From NCBI RefSeq assembly GCF_005233835.1, contig NZ_SZQA01000001.1:372001-436000 (forward strand): 64,000 nucleotides of DNA, given 5' to 3'. Shown one piece after another: positions 39,911-50,014 of the stretch. A model generated the notes under the pieces. That model had not been told where the DNA came from. It ran no database searches and saw only the letters and a list, made by a program, of their open reading frames with translations. The stretch comes from Herbidospora galbida (GTDB taxonomy: Bacteria; Actinomycetota; Actinomycetes; Streptosporangiales; Streptosporangiaceae). How positions within the stretch are numbered: position 1 is the first letter of the stretch; the number at the start of each line of letters is the position of its first letter. The position numbers and the translations under genes were made by a program.

Positions 39911-42856
39911 GTGCGTCCATCCCCCAAAACGCGCAGACGTCCGGCGGCCGCCCTGGCGGCCGCACTCACCGCCGCGCTGCTCGCCGGGACGTTGTCCGCC
40001 CCCGCTCACGCCGCCCCCACGAGCCAGACCATCGTGGTCGCGCCGACGGGCGCCGCCAACGCCGACGACGACGGTTCCGGCCGCAGAGACGAGCCGCTGG
40101 CCACGCTCGGTGAGGCGCAGCGCCGGGTCCGGGCCGCTCTCGCCCAGGGAAACATCAACGTGAACGTGGAACTCCTCGACGGAGTCCACCGGCTGACCGC
40201 GCCGCTGCGCCTGGACGCCGCCGACTCCGCCGATGAGGGCGCCGCCGTCACCTGGACGGCCGCCCGCGACGCCCACCCGGTGATCAGCGGCGCCACGCCC
40301 GTCACCGGCTGGGAGCTCGACGACGCCGCCACCGGCGTCTACAAGGCCGCCGTCGGCACCGGCTTCGACACCCGTCAGCTGTACGTCGACGGCAAACTCG
40401 CCCAGCGGGCGCGGCTCAGGATCGCCCGCAGCGACATCACGCTCAACGCGGCCGGCTTCACGATCAACAACCCCGCGCTGTCCTACCTCTCGGGCCTGCC
40501 CGACCAGAAGCGCATCGAGCTGCAGGCGATGCTGTCGTTCACCAACCGGTTCGCGCCCGTCCAGAGCATCACCGGCTCCACGGTCGTCATGCAGCAGCCG
40601 GCCTGGGACAACAACACCTACGGCTACGACACCATCCAGTCGCCGCTGCGCGCGGCCACCTTCACCCTGCTCAACTCCAAGAGGTTCCTCGACGAGGCGG
40701 GCGAGTGGTACCTCGACACCACCGCCGGCGTCCTCTACTACAAGCCGCTGTCCGGCCAGGACATGACCAAGGCGCGCGTCGAACTGCCCCGCCTGGAGTC
40801 GCTGCTCCAGGTCGGCGGCACCTACGACGCCCCGGCCCGCAACCTGCGGTTCGAGAACCTGACGTTCACCGGAACCACGTGGCTCCACCCCGGCACGAAC
40901 GACGGGTACGCCAACCAGCAGACTGGCGTGTTCATCAGCGGCGTCCAGCCGCACCGGCCCGCCGACGGGTTCACCTCCTGCGCGTTCGGCTGCAAGGGGT
41001 TCGAGGGCTCCCGCAACGGCTGGGCCCAGTCGTCCTCGGCCGTCCAGGTGTCGGCCGCCGAGGACATCGCGTTCACCGGCAGCACCTTCACCAACCTCGG
41101 CTCCGTCGCGCTCGGCATCGGGAACGACGCCAACGCCCACGCCAGCGCCGTCGGCCTGGGCGCGCGCAAGGTGTCGGTCGTCGGCAGCACCTTCACCGCG
41201 AACGCCGGTGGCGGGATCATGGTCGGCGGCGTCCGGCCCGACGCGCACCACCCCTCCGACCCCCGCATGATCAACAGCGACATCTCGATCAGCAACAACC
41301 GCGTCTTCGCGACCGCCCTGGAGTACCTCGACCAGGACGCGATCTTCGCCAGTTACGTCACCCGGCTGTCGATCGAGCACAACTACGTCTCCGACATGCC
41401 GTACACGGGCATCGGACTCGGCTACGGCTGGGGCGCCAACGACCCGGGCGGCAGCCCGGAGTACGTCAACCGCGGCCTGTACGACTTCCAGCCCGTCTAT
41501 GACACGCCGACGACCCTGAGCGACGTCCGCGTCGTCGGCAACCACGTCCGCAACGTCGTGCAGACGATGTTCGACGCCGGGTGCATCTACACGCTGTCGG
41601 CGATGCCGCGCAGCGTCATCGACGAGAACTACTGCGAGAACAGCGGGCAGCTGGGCCTCTACTTCGACGAGGGCTCCCGCTACCTGAGCGCCAGCCGCAA
41701 CGTGTTCGTCCGGACCGCCGCCCAGTGGGCGCACGCCAACAACCAGAACGGCAACCGCACCGGCGACCTCACCCTGATCGACAACTTCGCCACCAACCCG
41801 GCCATCACCGGCATCACCAACGGCCAGCGCGGCAACGTCGCCCGGGGGAACCTCACCGTCACCGAGGCCACGCTGCCCCTGGAGGCCAGCCGGGTGATCT
41901 ATGAGGCCGGCCCCACGGGCGACCACCGCGGTGCCCCCGAGGCGCAGCGGCCTCCGGTCGGCGCGGCCCTGGCGGCGAACCCGCCGACCCTGCGGGCCGG
42001 GGAGTCGACGGAGGTCACCGTCACCGTCCGCAACTTCAGCCCGCGCCGGGCCTCGGAGTTCGCCGTCGCCCTCACCGTCCCCGCCGGCTGGCAGGCCGAG
42101 CGCGTCGGCAAGCCCGTGCGCTACGGTCTCGACTCCGGCGTGTCCGACAGCGAGACGTGGAAGGTCACCGCCCCCGCGTCGGTCGCCACCCCCGTCAGCC
42201 GGGCGGAGGTGAAGGCGACCGTCACCGGCCGGGCCGACCAGGCCGCCTTCAGCCTGACCCGATCGCTCACCGTGACGGCGCTCAACCCGCTGACCTCGAT
42301 GAAGAGTCACGGCTCGGTGCCCAGCCAGTTCGCCGAGGCCGGAGGGGAGTTCGTCATCCTGACGTCGGGAGCCGACATCTGGCAGGACGCCGGCGGCTCC
42401 TTCGACGAGTACGGCGCGATCTACCGCGACGATGCGGCCGGTGCCACCGCCACCGTCACCGCGCAGGTCACCCGCATGGACAACACCAACGCGTGGGCCA
42501 AGGCGGGCGTCGTGCTGCGCAACGACCTCACGGGCTCGGCGGCCTCGCCGGGCTACGCGGCCGTGGTCGCCACCCCCGGCAACGGGGTGGCGTTCCAGTG
42601 GGACGCCAACGGCAACGGCTACCTCGACTCCTTCAGCGGGGCGTCGGGCGTCACCGCGCCGGTGTGGGTCCGGCTCGTCCGCACCGACAACCAGGTCAGC
42701 GGCTACTACTCCAAGAACGGCACGACCTGGACGAAGGTCGGCCCGACCGTGACCCTGCCCGGCATCGCCGAGAAGCAGGACGCGGGGCTCATCGCCACCT
42801 CCCACGCGGCGAACGTCACCGGTCAGTTCAACTTCAAGGACTTCAGCGTGAGCTGA
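39911..42856 (+). CDS. Secreted beta-helix glycosidase-like protein (GH141-like) with NEW3 and C-terminal domains
   Basis: The 981-residue protein has a signal peptide ending AHAA. Residues about 40-660 form a parallel beta-helix with an opening resembling GH141 enzymes (PVISGATPVTGWE, RQLYVDGKLAQRARL) and many turn repeats (ITGSTFTNLGSVAL, IEHNYVSDMPYTGIGLGYG). About 690-785 resembles the NPCBM-associated NEW3 domain (PAGWQAERVGKP), and about 800-981 a jelly-roll of the DUF1349/LamG-like kind. GTG follows AAAGGA. It is 62 bases after the kynurenine operon but unrelated to it in function; it belongs with the xylan-degrading genes that follow. GH141 includes xylanase and fucosidase activities; the substrate here is unverified. 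Confidence 0.75.
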   Translation: MRPSPKTRRRPAAALAAALTAALLAGTLSAPAHAAPTSQTIVVAPTGAANADDDGSGRRDEPLATLGEAQRRVRAALAQGNINVNVELLDGVHRLTAPLRLDAADSADEGAAVTWTAARDAHPVISGATPVTGWELDDAATGVYKAAVGTGFDTRQLYVDGKLAQRARLRIARSDITLNAAGFTINNPALSYLSGLPDQKRIELQAMLSFTNRFAPVQSITGSTVVMQQPAWDNNTYGYDTIQSPLRAATFTLLNSKRFLDEAGEWYLDTTAGVLYYKPLSGQDMTKARVELPRLESLLQVGGTYDAPARNLRFENLTFTGTTWLHPGTNDGYANQQTGVFISGVQPHRPADGFTSCAFGCKGFEGSRNGWAQSSSAVQVSAAEDIAFTGSTFTNLGSVALGIGNDANAHASAVGLGARKVSVVGSTFTANAGGGIMVGGVRPDAHHPSDPRMINSDISISNNRVFATALEYLDQDAIFASYVTRLSIEHNYVSDMPYTGIGLGYGWGANDPGGSPEYVNRGLYDFQPVYDTPTTLSDVRVVGNHVRNVVQTMFDAGCIYTLSAMPRSVIDENYCENSGQLGLYFDEGSRYLSASRNVFVRTAAQWAHANNQNGNRTGDLTLIDNFATNPAITGITNGQRGNVARGNLTVTEATLPLEASRVIYEAGPTGDHRGAPEAQRPPVGAALAANPPTLRAGESTEVTVTVRNFSPRRASEFAVALTVPAGWQAERVGKPVRYGLDSGVSDSETWKVTAPASVATPVSRAEVKATVTGRADQAAFSLTRSLTVTALNPLTSMKSHGSVPSQFAEAGGEFVILTSGADIWQDAGGSFDEYGAIYRDDAAGATATVTAQVTRMDNTNAWAKAGVVLRNDLTGSAASPGYAAVVATPGNGVAFQWDANGNGYLDSFSGASGVTAPVWVRLVRTDNQVSGYYSKNGTTWTKVGPTVTLPGIAEKQDAGLIATSHAANVTGQFNFKDFSVS

Positions 42857-42940
42857 CCACACGACACCCGCCGACAGGGAATCCGTGACCCGCGGCCGCA
42901 TCCGTCGCCTTTCCGGCGATGCGGCGCGGGTCACCAGGTT

Positions 42941-43597
42941 TCATGGACACGACACAGGACGCCTCCGCAACGCCGCCCCGGCCAGGACGAAGCCGATCAG
43001 GAACGGATACACGACGCCGCGTTCGACGAGGCCGATGAGGATCCCCGCGCCCGATTCGAGCAGGGCCATGTAGCCCGCCAGCGAGACCAGGCCGATCACC
43101 CCGGCCGCGACCAGGACCCGGCCGAGCCTGCGGGACAGCCCGAGGAGCCGGTGCGCCGTGCCGATGAGCACGGCGAGGACGTTGCCGCCGATGAAGGCCG
43201 AGAAGGCGCCCAGCCCGTGGTAGTCGGCCGCGGTGCTCGCCGTGTCGCCCGAGCCGGGGAAGAACGCCAGGACGACGCCCCCGGCCGCGAGCAGCACCGC
43301 CATCGCGACGATCGGCAGGCGACGGCGGCCGGGCAGCCCCCTCAGCAGGACGGCGCCGGTCAGCGCGGCGATTCCGAAGAGGAAGAACCCGGTGTTCATC
43401 ACCCAGGCGAGCGGCGAGTACATGTACTGCCCGAACGCGGTCGCGGGGCCGCGCACCCCGAGGTTGCTGATGAAGTGGTGCGTGTAGCTGTAGGGCGGGT
43501 CCGTCCACGCCGCCGCCGCGACGAACTCGGCGGTGAAGTAGACGCCGGCGCCGGCGATGAGCGCCGCCCCCGCCGCGCGGCTCCGTACGTCGGACAC
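42941..43597 (-). CDS. DUF998 family membrane protein
   Basis: The 218-residue protein has about six hydrophobic segments and the DUF998 pattern (YTHHFISNLGV, MNTGFFLFGIAALTGAVLL, AFIGGNVLAVLIGTA). The function of the family is unknown. GTG at 43597 follows a very good ribosome site (GGAGGAAACC). Divergent from the SARP-like regulator, with about 127 bases between starts that probably hold both promoters. Confidence 0.82.
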   Translation of the reverse strand: MSDVRSRAAGAALIAGAGVYFTAEFVAAAAWTDPPYSYTHHFISNLGVRGPATAFGQYMYSPLAWVMNTGFFLFGIAALTGAVLLRGLPGRRRLPIVAMAVLLAAGGVVLAFFPGSGDTASTAADYHGLGAFSAFIGGNVLAVLIGTAHRLLGLSRRLGRVLVAAGVIGLVSLAGYMALLESGAGILIGLVERGVVYPFLIGFVLAGAALRRRPVSCP

Positions 43598-43724
43598 GGT
43601 TTCCTCCTGAGGTTCGAAAGTGGTCTGCGAAGACTGGGGCCGGCCGCTCACACGGGGCTGTCACGGCGCTCGTACGGCCGCCGCCCGGTTTGGGGCCTGG
43701 GGAAAGGCGCGCGAAGATGGGCCG

Positions 43725-46700
43725 ATGGACGAGGGGGCGCGGCTTCGCGTCACACTGCTCGGCGCGCCGCGGGTGACTCGCGGTGCGGCCGTCGTGCCCG
43801 TGCCGGGCGCGCGGTCGCGCAGCCTGCTCGTCCGGCTGGCGCTCGCCGGGGGCCGCGCGGTCGAGCCCGGCGTCCTGGTCGACGCGATCTGGGGAGCGGA
43901 GCCGCCGGCCGTCCCCGCCCACGCCCTGCAGACCCTCGTCTCCCGGCTGCGCCGCACCCTCGACCCCGCCGGCGCGACCCCTGACGCCGTCGTGTGGGCG
44001 GCGGGCGGCTACCGGCTGGTGGTCGAGCCGGGCGACGTGGACGTGGTGCGCTTCGAGCGGCTCGTCACCACCGGCCGGGAGAGGTTGTGGGCCGGTGAGC
44101 CGGAGGCCGCCCGCGCCGCCCTCGCCGAGGCCGTGGCGTTGTGGGGCGACCGTCCCGGCGCGGAACCCGCCGTCGTCGCCTCGGTCGCGCCCGCGGTCGC
44201 GACCCGGCTGGCGCAGGTGTCGATCGAGGCGGTCGCCGACCTCGCCGACGCCGAGACCTCACTGGGGCGGCCCGAGCCGGCTGCCGCCCGGCTGACCGCG
44301 TTGCTGGCCGAGCAGCCGGTGCACGAGCGGGTGGCCGCGTCGCTGCTGGACGCGCTCGCCGCCCAGGGACGGCAGGCCGAGGCGCTGACCGTCTACGAGC
44401 GCACCCGCCGGGCCCTGGCCGACGTCCTGGGCGCCGACCCCGGCACCGCTCTGCGGGAGCGCCACCTGCGGCTGCTGCGCCCCGACCGGCCCGCCCCGAA
44501 GCCGTCCGCGACCACCTTGCCCACGCCTCTGACCAGCTTCATCGGCCGTGACGACGACCTCGCCCGCATCGACGCCCTGCTCGGCGCCGGGCGCCTGGTC
44601 ACGGTCGTCGGCCCCGGCGGCAGCGGGAAGACCCGGCTCGCGCTGGAGGCGGCCCGCCGCCGCGCACACCCGGCCTGGCTCGTCGACCTGGCGTCCGTCG
44701 CCGAACCCGCGGAGATCACCGCGGCCGTGCTGGCCGCGATCGGGCCGCGCGGCACGATGTTCGACGCGCGCAAGCGTGTCGAGGGCGACGAGCTGGACGT
44801 CCTCGTCGGCGAACTCGGCCGCCGCGAAGGGCTGCTGCTGGTCGACAACTGCGAGCATCTGATCGACGCTGCGGCGCACCTGGTCGTGGCGCTGCTGTCG
44901 CGCTGCCCGGGGCTACGTGTGCTCGCCACCAGCCGCGAACCCCTCGCGGTCGACGGCGAGGTGCTCCTGCCGCTGGCCCAGCTCGCGCTGCCCGCGCCGG
45001 ACGACGACGTCAGAAGGGCCCGGGAGGCGGCCTCGGTGCGCCTGTTCACCGAGCGGGCGGCCGCCGTGCGGCCCGGATTCGACGTCGACGAGACCACCCT
45101 CCCCGACGTCCTGCGCGTGGTGCGCGGCCTCGACGGCCTGCCGCTGGCCCTCGAACTGGCCGCCGCCCGGCTGCGGACGCTGGCACTGCCCGACCTGGCC
45201 GACGGGCTCTCCGACCGGTTCCGGCTGCTCACCACCGGCAGCCGCACCGCGCCGCCCCGGCACCGCACGCTCCGCGCGGTCATCGCCTGGAGCTGGGACC
45301 TCCTCGACGACCACGAACGCACGGTCGCCGAACGGATCTCCATCCTGCCCGGCGGTGTCACCGCCGCCTCGGCGACCGCCGTCTGCGCCGACACCGCCGT
45401 GCCCGCCGCCGAGATCCCCGGCCTGCTCGCCGCCCTCGTCGACCGGTCGCTGCTCCAGCTCGCCCCCGGTCCCGGCCGCCACCGCATGCTCGAAACCATC
45501 CGCGAATACGGCGCCGACCGCCTGGCCGCCACCGGCCACCTCGACGCCGCCCGCGACCTGGCCGCCGCCCACTTCACCGAACTGACCGCCCGCCACGATC
45601 CCCGGTTGCGCGGACCCGACCAGCTCGCGGCCATGCGGGTCATCGGCGCCGATTACGACAACACCCTCGCCGCCCTGCGCCACCGGTGCGCCACCCACGA
45701 CTCCTCCGGCGCGATCGCCCTCGCCCTCAGCCTGATCTGGTACTGGCAGATGTTCGCCCGCCACGCCGACGCCGCCCATTGGCTGGGCGAGGCGCTGGCG
45801 GTTCCGGACGGCGGGCCGACGCCCGAACGCGACTGCGCCCGCGCCGCCTACCTGCTCAACCGGGCCGACGTCCTCCCCGAGGTCACCACCGGGGAGACCG
45901 CCGACGACCGGGCGGAGACGCGTGAGCTGGCCGACCGGCTGCTCGCCCATGCCGGGCTGCCGGGCCACCACCGCGTGTTCGGCCCGATCCTGCTGTTCCT
46001 GTACGACGACGAGGCCGCGCTCCCGGTCTTCCGGCGCCTGGCCGACGGCGACGACGTGTGGCTGGCCGGGCTGGCCCACATGTTCCAGGCCGAGATCACC
46101 GAGAACGCGGGCGCGCTCGACCGGGCGCGTATCCACGTGGAGGCGGCCCTGGCCCGCTTCCGGCAGGCCGGCGACCGCTGGGGCCAGGCCGCCACCCTGC
46201 CGATGCGGGCCCGGCTCCGGCGCTACGACGACCTCGACGGCGCCTTCGCCGACCTGCGCGAGGCCGGAAGACTGGCCGGCGAGTTCGGCGCGCTCAGCCT
46301 CGGCGACCGGATCCGCGGCGACCTGCGCTGGATCGACCTGCACCTGCGGCGCGGCGACGTCGACGAGGCGCTGGCGCTGATCGGCTCCGCCAGGGAGCGC
46401 GCGTCGTCGACGGAGCCGCTGGTCCTGATCGACACATGTGAGGCCGACCTCCGGATCCGGCTCGGCGACCTCGGCCGGGCGGCCGACCTGCTCGGCGACA
46501 CCGCCCTCCTCTCGGACCACGCCCGGACGTCCGCCGAGAACACCCGGGCCGCCCTCCACCTCGCGCAGGGCGACCCGGAGGGCGCGGGCAAGTCGCTGCG
46601 AGAGGCGTACGCGGCGGCCCTGGCGACCGGTGAACTGCCCGTCCTGTCGCTGGTGGTGGTGAACGCGGCCGCGCTCGCCGAGACGCGCGGGCGGCGGCAC

Positions 46701-46895
46701 GAGTCGGCCGTGCTGCTCGGCGCCGCCGCCCGGCTGCGGGGCGCCCACGACCACACCGATCCCCGGGTCCGCGAACTCACCGACCGGGGCCGCACCGCAC
46801 TGGGCGAAGAGGTGTTCGCCTCGGCGTACACGCGCGGCTGGGCGATGGACGGGAGAACGGCCACCGCCGCTGCCGCGCAGGTGATCCGGGAGTAG
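43725..46895 (+). CDS. SARP/AfsR-like transcriptional regulator (BTAD, NB-ARC, TPR)
   Basis: The 1056-residue protein has an N-terminal OmpR-type DNA-binding winged helix (about 5-95, LRVTLLGAPRVTRG, LQTLVSRLRRTLD), a BTAD domain (about 100-245), a STAND/NB-ARC ATPase with Walker A GPGGSGKTRLA and LLLVDNCEHL, and a C-terminal TPR-rich region. This layout is that of AfsR-type regulators, which commonly activate secondary metabolism or local enzyme genes. ATG at 43725 is used. It converges on the GH30 gene with one base between stops, but no target can be proposed from sequence alone; the divergent DUF998 gene is the first candidate. Confidence 0.88.
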   Translation: MDEGARLRVTLLGAPRVTRGAAVVPVPGARSRSLLVRLALAGGRAVEPGVLVDAIWGAEPPAVPAHALQTLVSRLRRTLDPAGATPDAVVWAAGGYRLVVEPGDVDVVRFERLVTTGRERLWAGEPEAARAALAEAVALWGDRPGAEPAVVASVAPAVATRLAQVSIEAVADLADAETSLGRPEPAAARLTALLAEQPVHERVAASLLDALAAQGRQAEALTVYERTRRALADVLGADPGTALRERHLRLLRPDRPAPKPSATTLPTPLTSFIGRDDDLARIDALLGAGRLVTVVGPGGSGKTRLALEAARRRAHPAWLVDLASVAEPAEITAAVLAAIGPRGTMFDARKRVEGDELDVLVGELGRREGLLLVDNCEHLIDAAAHLVVALLSRCPGLRVLATSREPLAVDGEVLLPLAQLALPAPDDDVRRAREAASVRLFTERAAAVRPGFDVDETTLPDVLRVVRGLDGLPLALELAAARLRTLALPDLADGLSDRFRLLTTGSRTAPPRHRTLRAVIAWSWDLLDDHERTVAERISILPGGVTAASATAVCADTAVPAAEIPGLLAALVDRSLLQLAPGPGRHRMLETIREYGADRLAATGHLDAARDLAAAHFTELTARHDPRLRGPDQLAAMRVIGADYDNTLAALRHRCATHDSSGAIALALSLIWYWQMFARHADAAHWLGEALAVPDGGPTPERDCARAAYLLNRADVLPEVTTGETADDRAETRELADRLLAHAGLPGHHRVFGPILLFLYDDEAALPVFRRLADGDDVWLAGLAHMFQAEITENAGALDRARIHVEAALARFRQAGDRWGQAATLPMRARLRRYDDLDGAFADLREAGRLAGEFGALSLGDRIRGDLRWIDLHLRRGDVDEALALIGSARERASSTEPLVLIDTCEADLRIRLGDLGRAADLLGDTALLSDHARTSAENTRAALHLAQGDPEGAGKSLREAYAAALATGELPVLSLVVVNAAALAETRGRRHESAVLLGAAARLRGAHDHTDPRVRELTDRGRTALGEEVFASAYTRGWAMDGRTATAAAAQVIRE

Positions 46896-46896
46896 G

Positions 46897-48576
46897 TCAG
46901 ACCACGGTGCAGGGGACGCCGTTGAGGGTGAACGCGCCCGGTTCGGCGGTGTTGCCGGTGTGGGTGGCCTGGAAGCCGACCTCGACGGTGGCGCCCGGCG
47001 CGATCGTGGCGTTGTGGCCGACGTTGACCGCGCTGACCTGGCCGCTGGAGGGCGAGTAGGTCGCGTTCCAGCCCCCCGAGATCGCCTGCCCGGACGGCAG
47101 GGTGAAGACCAGCGTCCAGCCGTTGACCGTGGACGTGCCGGTGTTGGTGATGCTGATGCCGGCGGTGAAGCCGTTGTTCCAGGCGTTCATCGTGTACGCC
47201 ACCCGGAACTGCCCGGTGCCGCTGGGCGACGGTGTCGGCGTGGGCGTCGGGGTGGGGGTGGGCGAGGGGACGGGGCCGCTGCTGGTCACGAAGGTGGTCA
47301 CGCTGCGGGCGGGCAGGGTGACGGTCAGGGAGCCGTTCGTCATGGCCGTGGTCCCCTGGGGCGCGACGTTCCGGCCGGCGTCGGTCACCCACGACGACGC
47401 GCTGGTGGCGGTGCTGCCCGCGATGGTGAACTGCTGGCTCACCGCCGAGGTGTTCTTGTTGATGGCCACGATGACGACCGTGCTCCCGTTCCGGTACGCC
47501 GACACGTAGACGTTCGACGCGGGGGTTGCCGTGGCGCCGATGCGCACGTAGCCGGGGCGGACGAACCGGGCGTAGTGGGCCATCATCGCACCGCGCTTGC
47601 TGATCTGGCCGTCCTCGCGCATGGGGCCGTAGCCGCGCCGGATGTACCACCAGACGTACATCTGGAACTCCGCGTCGACCATGGCGCGGTGGATGTGCTC
47701 CCCCACGTCCAGGGCCTGCGGCCACAGGTCGGCCGAGTCGCTGCTGTTGGGGTAGTAGACCTCGGTCATCCACAACTCCTTGCCCGCGCCCCGCTGCTGG
47801 AACAGGGGGTAGGGGAAGTTGGAGTACGGGGTGCCGTAGAGGTGGGCGCCGATGACGTCCACGTTCGCGAGCGCGGCGGCGTCGTTCAGGATCGGGTCGG
47901 ACATGCTCTTGACGTACTGGAACGACTCGGGGGCGATGACCCGGGTGGAGATCTGGCCGGCGTTGTCGCGCAGGAAGCGCAGCATCTCGGCCGAGGTCCA
48001 CCACGTCCAGTCGTGGGCGTAGTCGGGCTCGTTCTGCACGGAAATGGCGTACAGGTTCACCCCGTTGTTGCGCATGTGGGTGGTGAAGTCGTTCAGGTGC
48101 TGGGCGTAGGCGGCGTAGGCGTTGTACCGCAGGCGCTTGGCGTTGGTCTGGCTGCCCCGGGTGAAGGTCTCGATCATCGAGGCCGGCGGGTTCCACGGCG
48201 AGGCGAAGACCAGCACCCCCAGTTCGGCCGCGCGCCGGGCCGTCGCCAGGTCACGGCTGAAGTCGGCCGAGCTCTCCGGGACGGGGATGCGCAGCACCGA
48301 GAACCCCAGGCGGCCCTCGCCGGTGCCGAAGGCCGTCTCCCGCTGGGCGGCCGTGAGGTCGCCGATCCACGCGGCGTGCGCCATGCCGCCGAACCCGCGG
48401 ATCGTCTGCCGCTGCGTCGACGGGTCGATGACCGCTGTGGCGGCCGCCGCCTCCGAGGCCCCGATGACCGACGTAGCAGCCGTGATCACCGGCAGGGTCC
48501 CCATCGTGGTCAGCACGGCTCTGCGGCTCAGCAGACTCCGGCCGCCGCTCTCGGGCTCATTCTGATCTTCCATCAT
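46897..48576 (-). CDS. GH30_8 glucuronoxylanase with CBM2, Tat signal
   Basis: The 559-residue secreted enzyme cuts glucuronoxylan. N-terminal twin-arginine signal (LLSRRAVLTTMG). Catalytic acid E183 (ISVQNEPDY) and nucleophile E272 (LWMTEVYY) are present, and YIRRGYGP (311-318) matches the loop that holds the glucuronate side chain in subfamily 8. A Pro-Thr/Ser linker leads to a C-terminal CBM2 with the usual two cysteine-free Trp strands and [19 protein letters not shown] start follows CGGAG. Located downstream of the LacI gene. Confidence 0.9.
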   Translation of the reverse strand: MMEDQNEPESGGRSLLSRRAVLTTMGTLPVITAATSVIGASEAAAATAVIDPSTQRQTIRGFGGMAHAAWIGDLTAAQRETAFGTGEGRLGFSVLRIPVPESSADFSRDLATARRAAELGVLVFASPWNPPASMIETFTRGSQTNAKRLRYNAYAAYAQHLNDFTTHMRNNGVNLYAISVQNEPDYAHDWTWWTSAEMLRFLRDNAGQISTRVIAPESFQYVKSMSDPILNDAAALANVDVIGAHLYGTPYSNFPYPLFQQRGAGKELWMTEVYYPNSSDSADLWPQALDVGEHIHRAMVDAEFQMYVWWYIRRGYGPMREDGQISKRGAMMAHYARFVRPGYVRIGATATPASNVYVSAYRNGSTVVIVAINKNTSAVSQQFTIAGSTATSASSWVTDAGRNVAPQGTTAMTNGSLTVTLPARSVTTFVTSSGPVPSPTPTPTPTPTPSPSGTGQFRVAYTMNAWNNGFTAGISITNTGTSTVNGWTLVFTLPSGQAISGGWNATYSPSSGQVSAVNVGHNATIAPGATVEVGFQATHTGNTAEPGAFTLNGVPCTVV

Positions 48577-48692
48577 CACGTCTCCGGTGTCGCTGGGGTC
48601 CTGTTCCCGCACACAGGAACGCCGCAGCACGCGAAGCGTCAAACAGGACCTGAGCCGACCAGCCGACACGCTGTGCGAATCTACGGAGGGTC

Positions 48693-48706
48693 GTGAAAAT
48701 TTCAAC
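48693..48706. promoter_or_regulatory. GTGAAA-TTTCA palindrome upstream of GH30 gene
   Basis: GTGAAAATTTCAAC, one base off a perfect palindrome, lies about 117 bases before the GH30 start. The same motif stands upstream of the GH10 and esterase genes, and a degraded copy before the GH62 gene. Shared placement suggests a common regulator. Confidence 0.5.
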
Positions 48707-48734
48707 GATTCACGCAGGTGGACGCCCGAAAGAA

Positions 48735-49769
48735 TCAGCAGGCGGGGACCGCCGTGCTGCCCCGGATCATCAGTTCGGTGCCCAGCTCCACCCGCCGCTG
48801 GCCCAGCCGCTCGCCCGTGGCCAGTTTGATCAGCATCTCGGTGGCCGCCGACCCCATCTCGGCCAAGGGCTGGCGGACGGTCGTGAGCGGCGGGTTGGCC
48901 CACCTCCACGTGGCCGTGTCGTCGAATCCGACCACGCTGAGGTCCTCGGGGATGCGCAGGCCGAGCTCGTGGGCGGCCCGGTAGACGCCGATCGCCATTC
49001 CGTCGTTGGCCGTGAAGATCGCGCTCGGCGGGGCGGAGAGCTCCATCAGCCGGCGGGCGTGCACGACCCCGTCCTCGATCTGGAACGACCCCCGGCGGAT
49101 CAGCGCGGGATCGGCGGGTATCCCGGCGGCGTCGAGCGCGGTGCGGTAACCGTCGAGACGGGCCCGGCTGGAGAAGGCGAACTCGGGGCCCGTGATCATG
49201 GCGATCCGCCGATGCCCCAGTTCGAGCAGGTGGCGGGTGGCCTCCAGGCCGCCGCTCCAGTTGGTCGCCCCGACCGCCGGCACTCCCCGGCCGGGATCGC
49301 CCGCCGGGTCGAGCACGACCAGGGGCATGTCGCGGGTGGCCAGCAGGAGGCGCTGCTCCTCGGTCGGGCCGGAGAACACCGTGATGATCCCGGCGGGACG
49401 CCGACCGAGCACGTCCTTGATCCAGCGCTGGCCGGGGACGTGTCGTCCACCCAGTTCCGAGACGATCACATTCACGCCGTGGTGCTCCGCCGCCGCCCTG
49501 ACGCCCTTGACTATCTCCGTCGGATAGTCGCCGGCCAGCTCGTGGAAGACGACCTCGATGAGGCCCGCGGGCTTGATGCGACGGCGCTGCCGCCGCAGCC
49601 CCCGCTCCTGGATGAGGCCTTCGACCAGGGCCCGGGTCTCGGAGCCGACCTCGGAACGGCCGTTGACGACCTTGGAGACGGTGGCCACCGACACACCGGC
49701 CAGCCCGGCGATCTCGGCGAGGGTCAGAGCGTCGGCGGGAGCGCGGGGGACATCCTCGGTCGCGGTCAT
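48735..49769 (-). CDS. LacI-family regulator of the xylan genes
   Basis: The 344-residue protein has a LacI HTH (residues about 15-65; LTLAEIAGLAGVSVATVSKV, followed by the hinge NGRSEVGSETRALV) and a periplasmic-binding-protein-like effector domain (about 70-335; GHRRIAMITGPE, ndG in IFTANDGMAIGVY, DLSVVGFDDT). It lies between the GH30 and GH10 genes and the LacI-type operators TGTTNNCGNNAACA recur at neighbouring promoters, so it is probably the local repressor sensing a xylan-derived sugar. The ATG at 49769 has TTTACGTAAA just upstream, a likely own operator. Confidence 0.88.
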   Translation of the reverse strand: MTATEDVPRAPADALTLAEIAGLAGVSVATVSKVVNGRSEVGSETRALVEGLIQERGLRRQRRRIKPAGLIEVVFHELAGDYPTEIVKGVRAAAEHHGVNVIVSELGGRHVPGQRWIKDVLGRRPAGIITVFSGPTEEQRLLLATRDMPLVVLDPAGDPGRGVPAVGATNWSGGLEATRHLLELGHRRIAMITGPEFAFSSRARLDGYRTALDAAGIPADPALIRRGSFQIEDGVVHARRLMELSAPPSAIFTANDGMAIGVYRAAHELGLRIPEDLSVVGFDDTATWRWANPPLTTVRQPLAEMGSAATEMLIKLATGERLGQRRVELGTELMIRGSTAVPAC

Positions 49770-49777
49770 GCCGGAAG

Positions 49778-49787
49778 TTTACGTAAA
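49778..49787. promoter_or_regulatory. TTTACGTAAA palindrome at the LacI gene start
   Basis: Perfect 10-bp palindrome with CG centre, the usual LacI-family core, nine bases upstream of the LacI-gene ATG. It overlaps where the ribosome would bind, suggesting autoregulation. Confidence 0.4.
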
Positions 49788-50001
49788 TGTTTTCGGCCGA
49801 TACATGGCTCAGTTTCCGCTGATCCCAGCCCCTTTTGCGGTCGCGAGATCAACCTTCGGCGGAACAATGTTCTGAAAATTATCGAATGATATGAGAAAAG
49901 TTTCGCTGACCAGGCACGCTCTCCCCCGCCCCGGCCCGGAGGCGAGCCGGGAAAGCGCTCGGAACGTGACCGAAAGCAAAGGTGCCGAGCAGGTGGTTTC
50001 T

Positions 50002-50014
50002 GTGAAATTTTCAC
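50002..50014. promoter_or_regulatory. GTGAAATTTTCAC palindrome upstream of GH10 gene
   Basis: Perfect 6-1-6 palindrome about 100 bases before the predicted GH10 -35. Same motif as at 48693 and 56692. Confidence 0.55.

Noticed and set aside
39716-42934. Antisense open frame of over 1000 codons opposite the beta-helix enzyme gene
   Set aside because: Composition is that of a high-GC shadow (Gly/Val/Asp/Arg runs) and no domain is seen; the plus strand has a signal peptide and clear domains.
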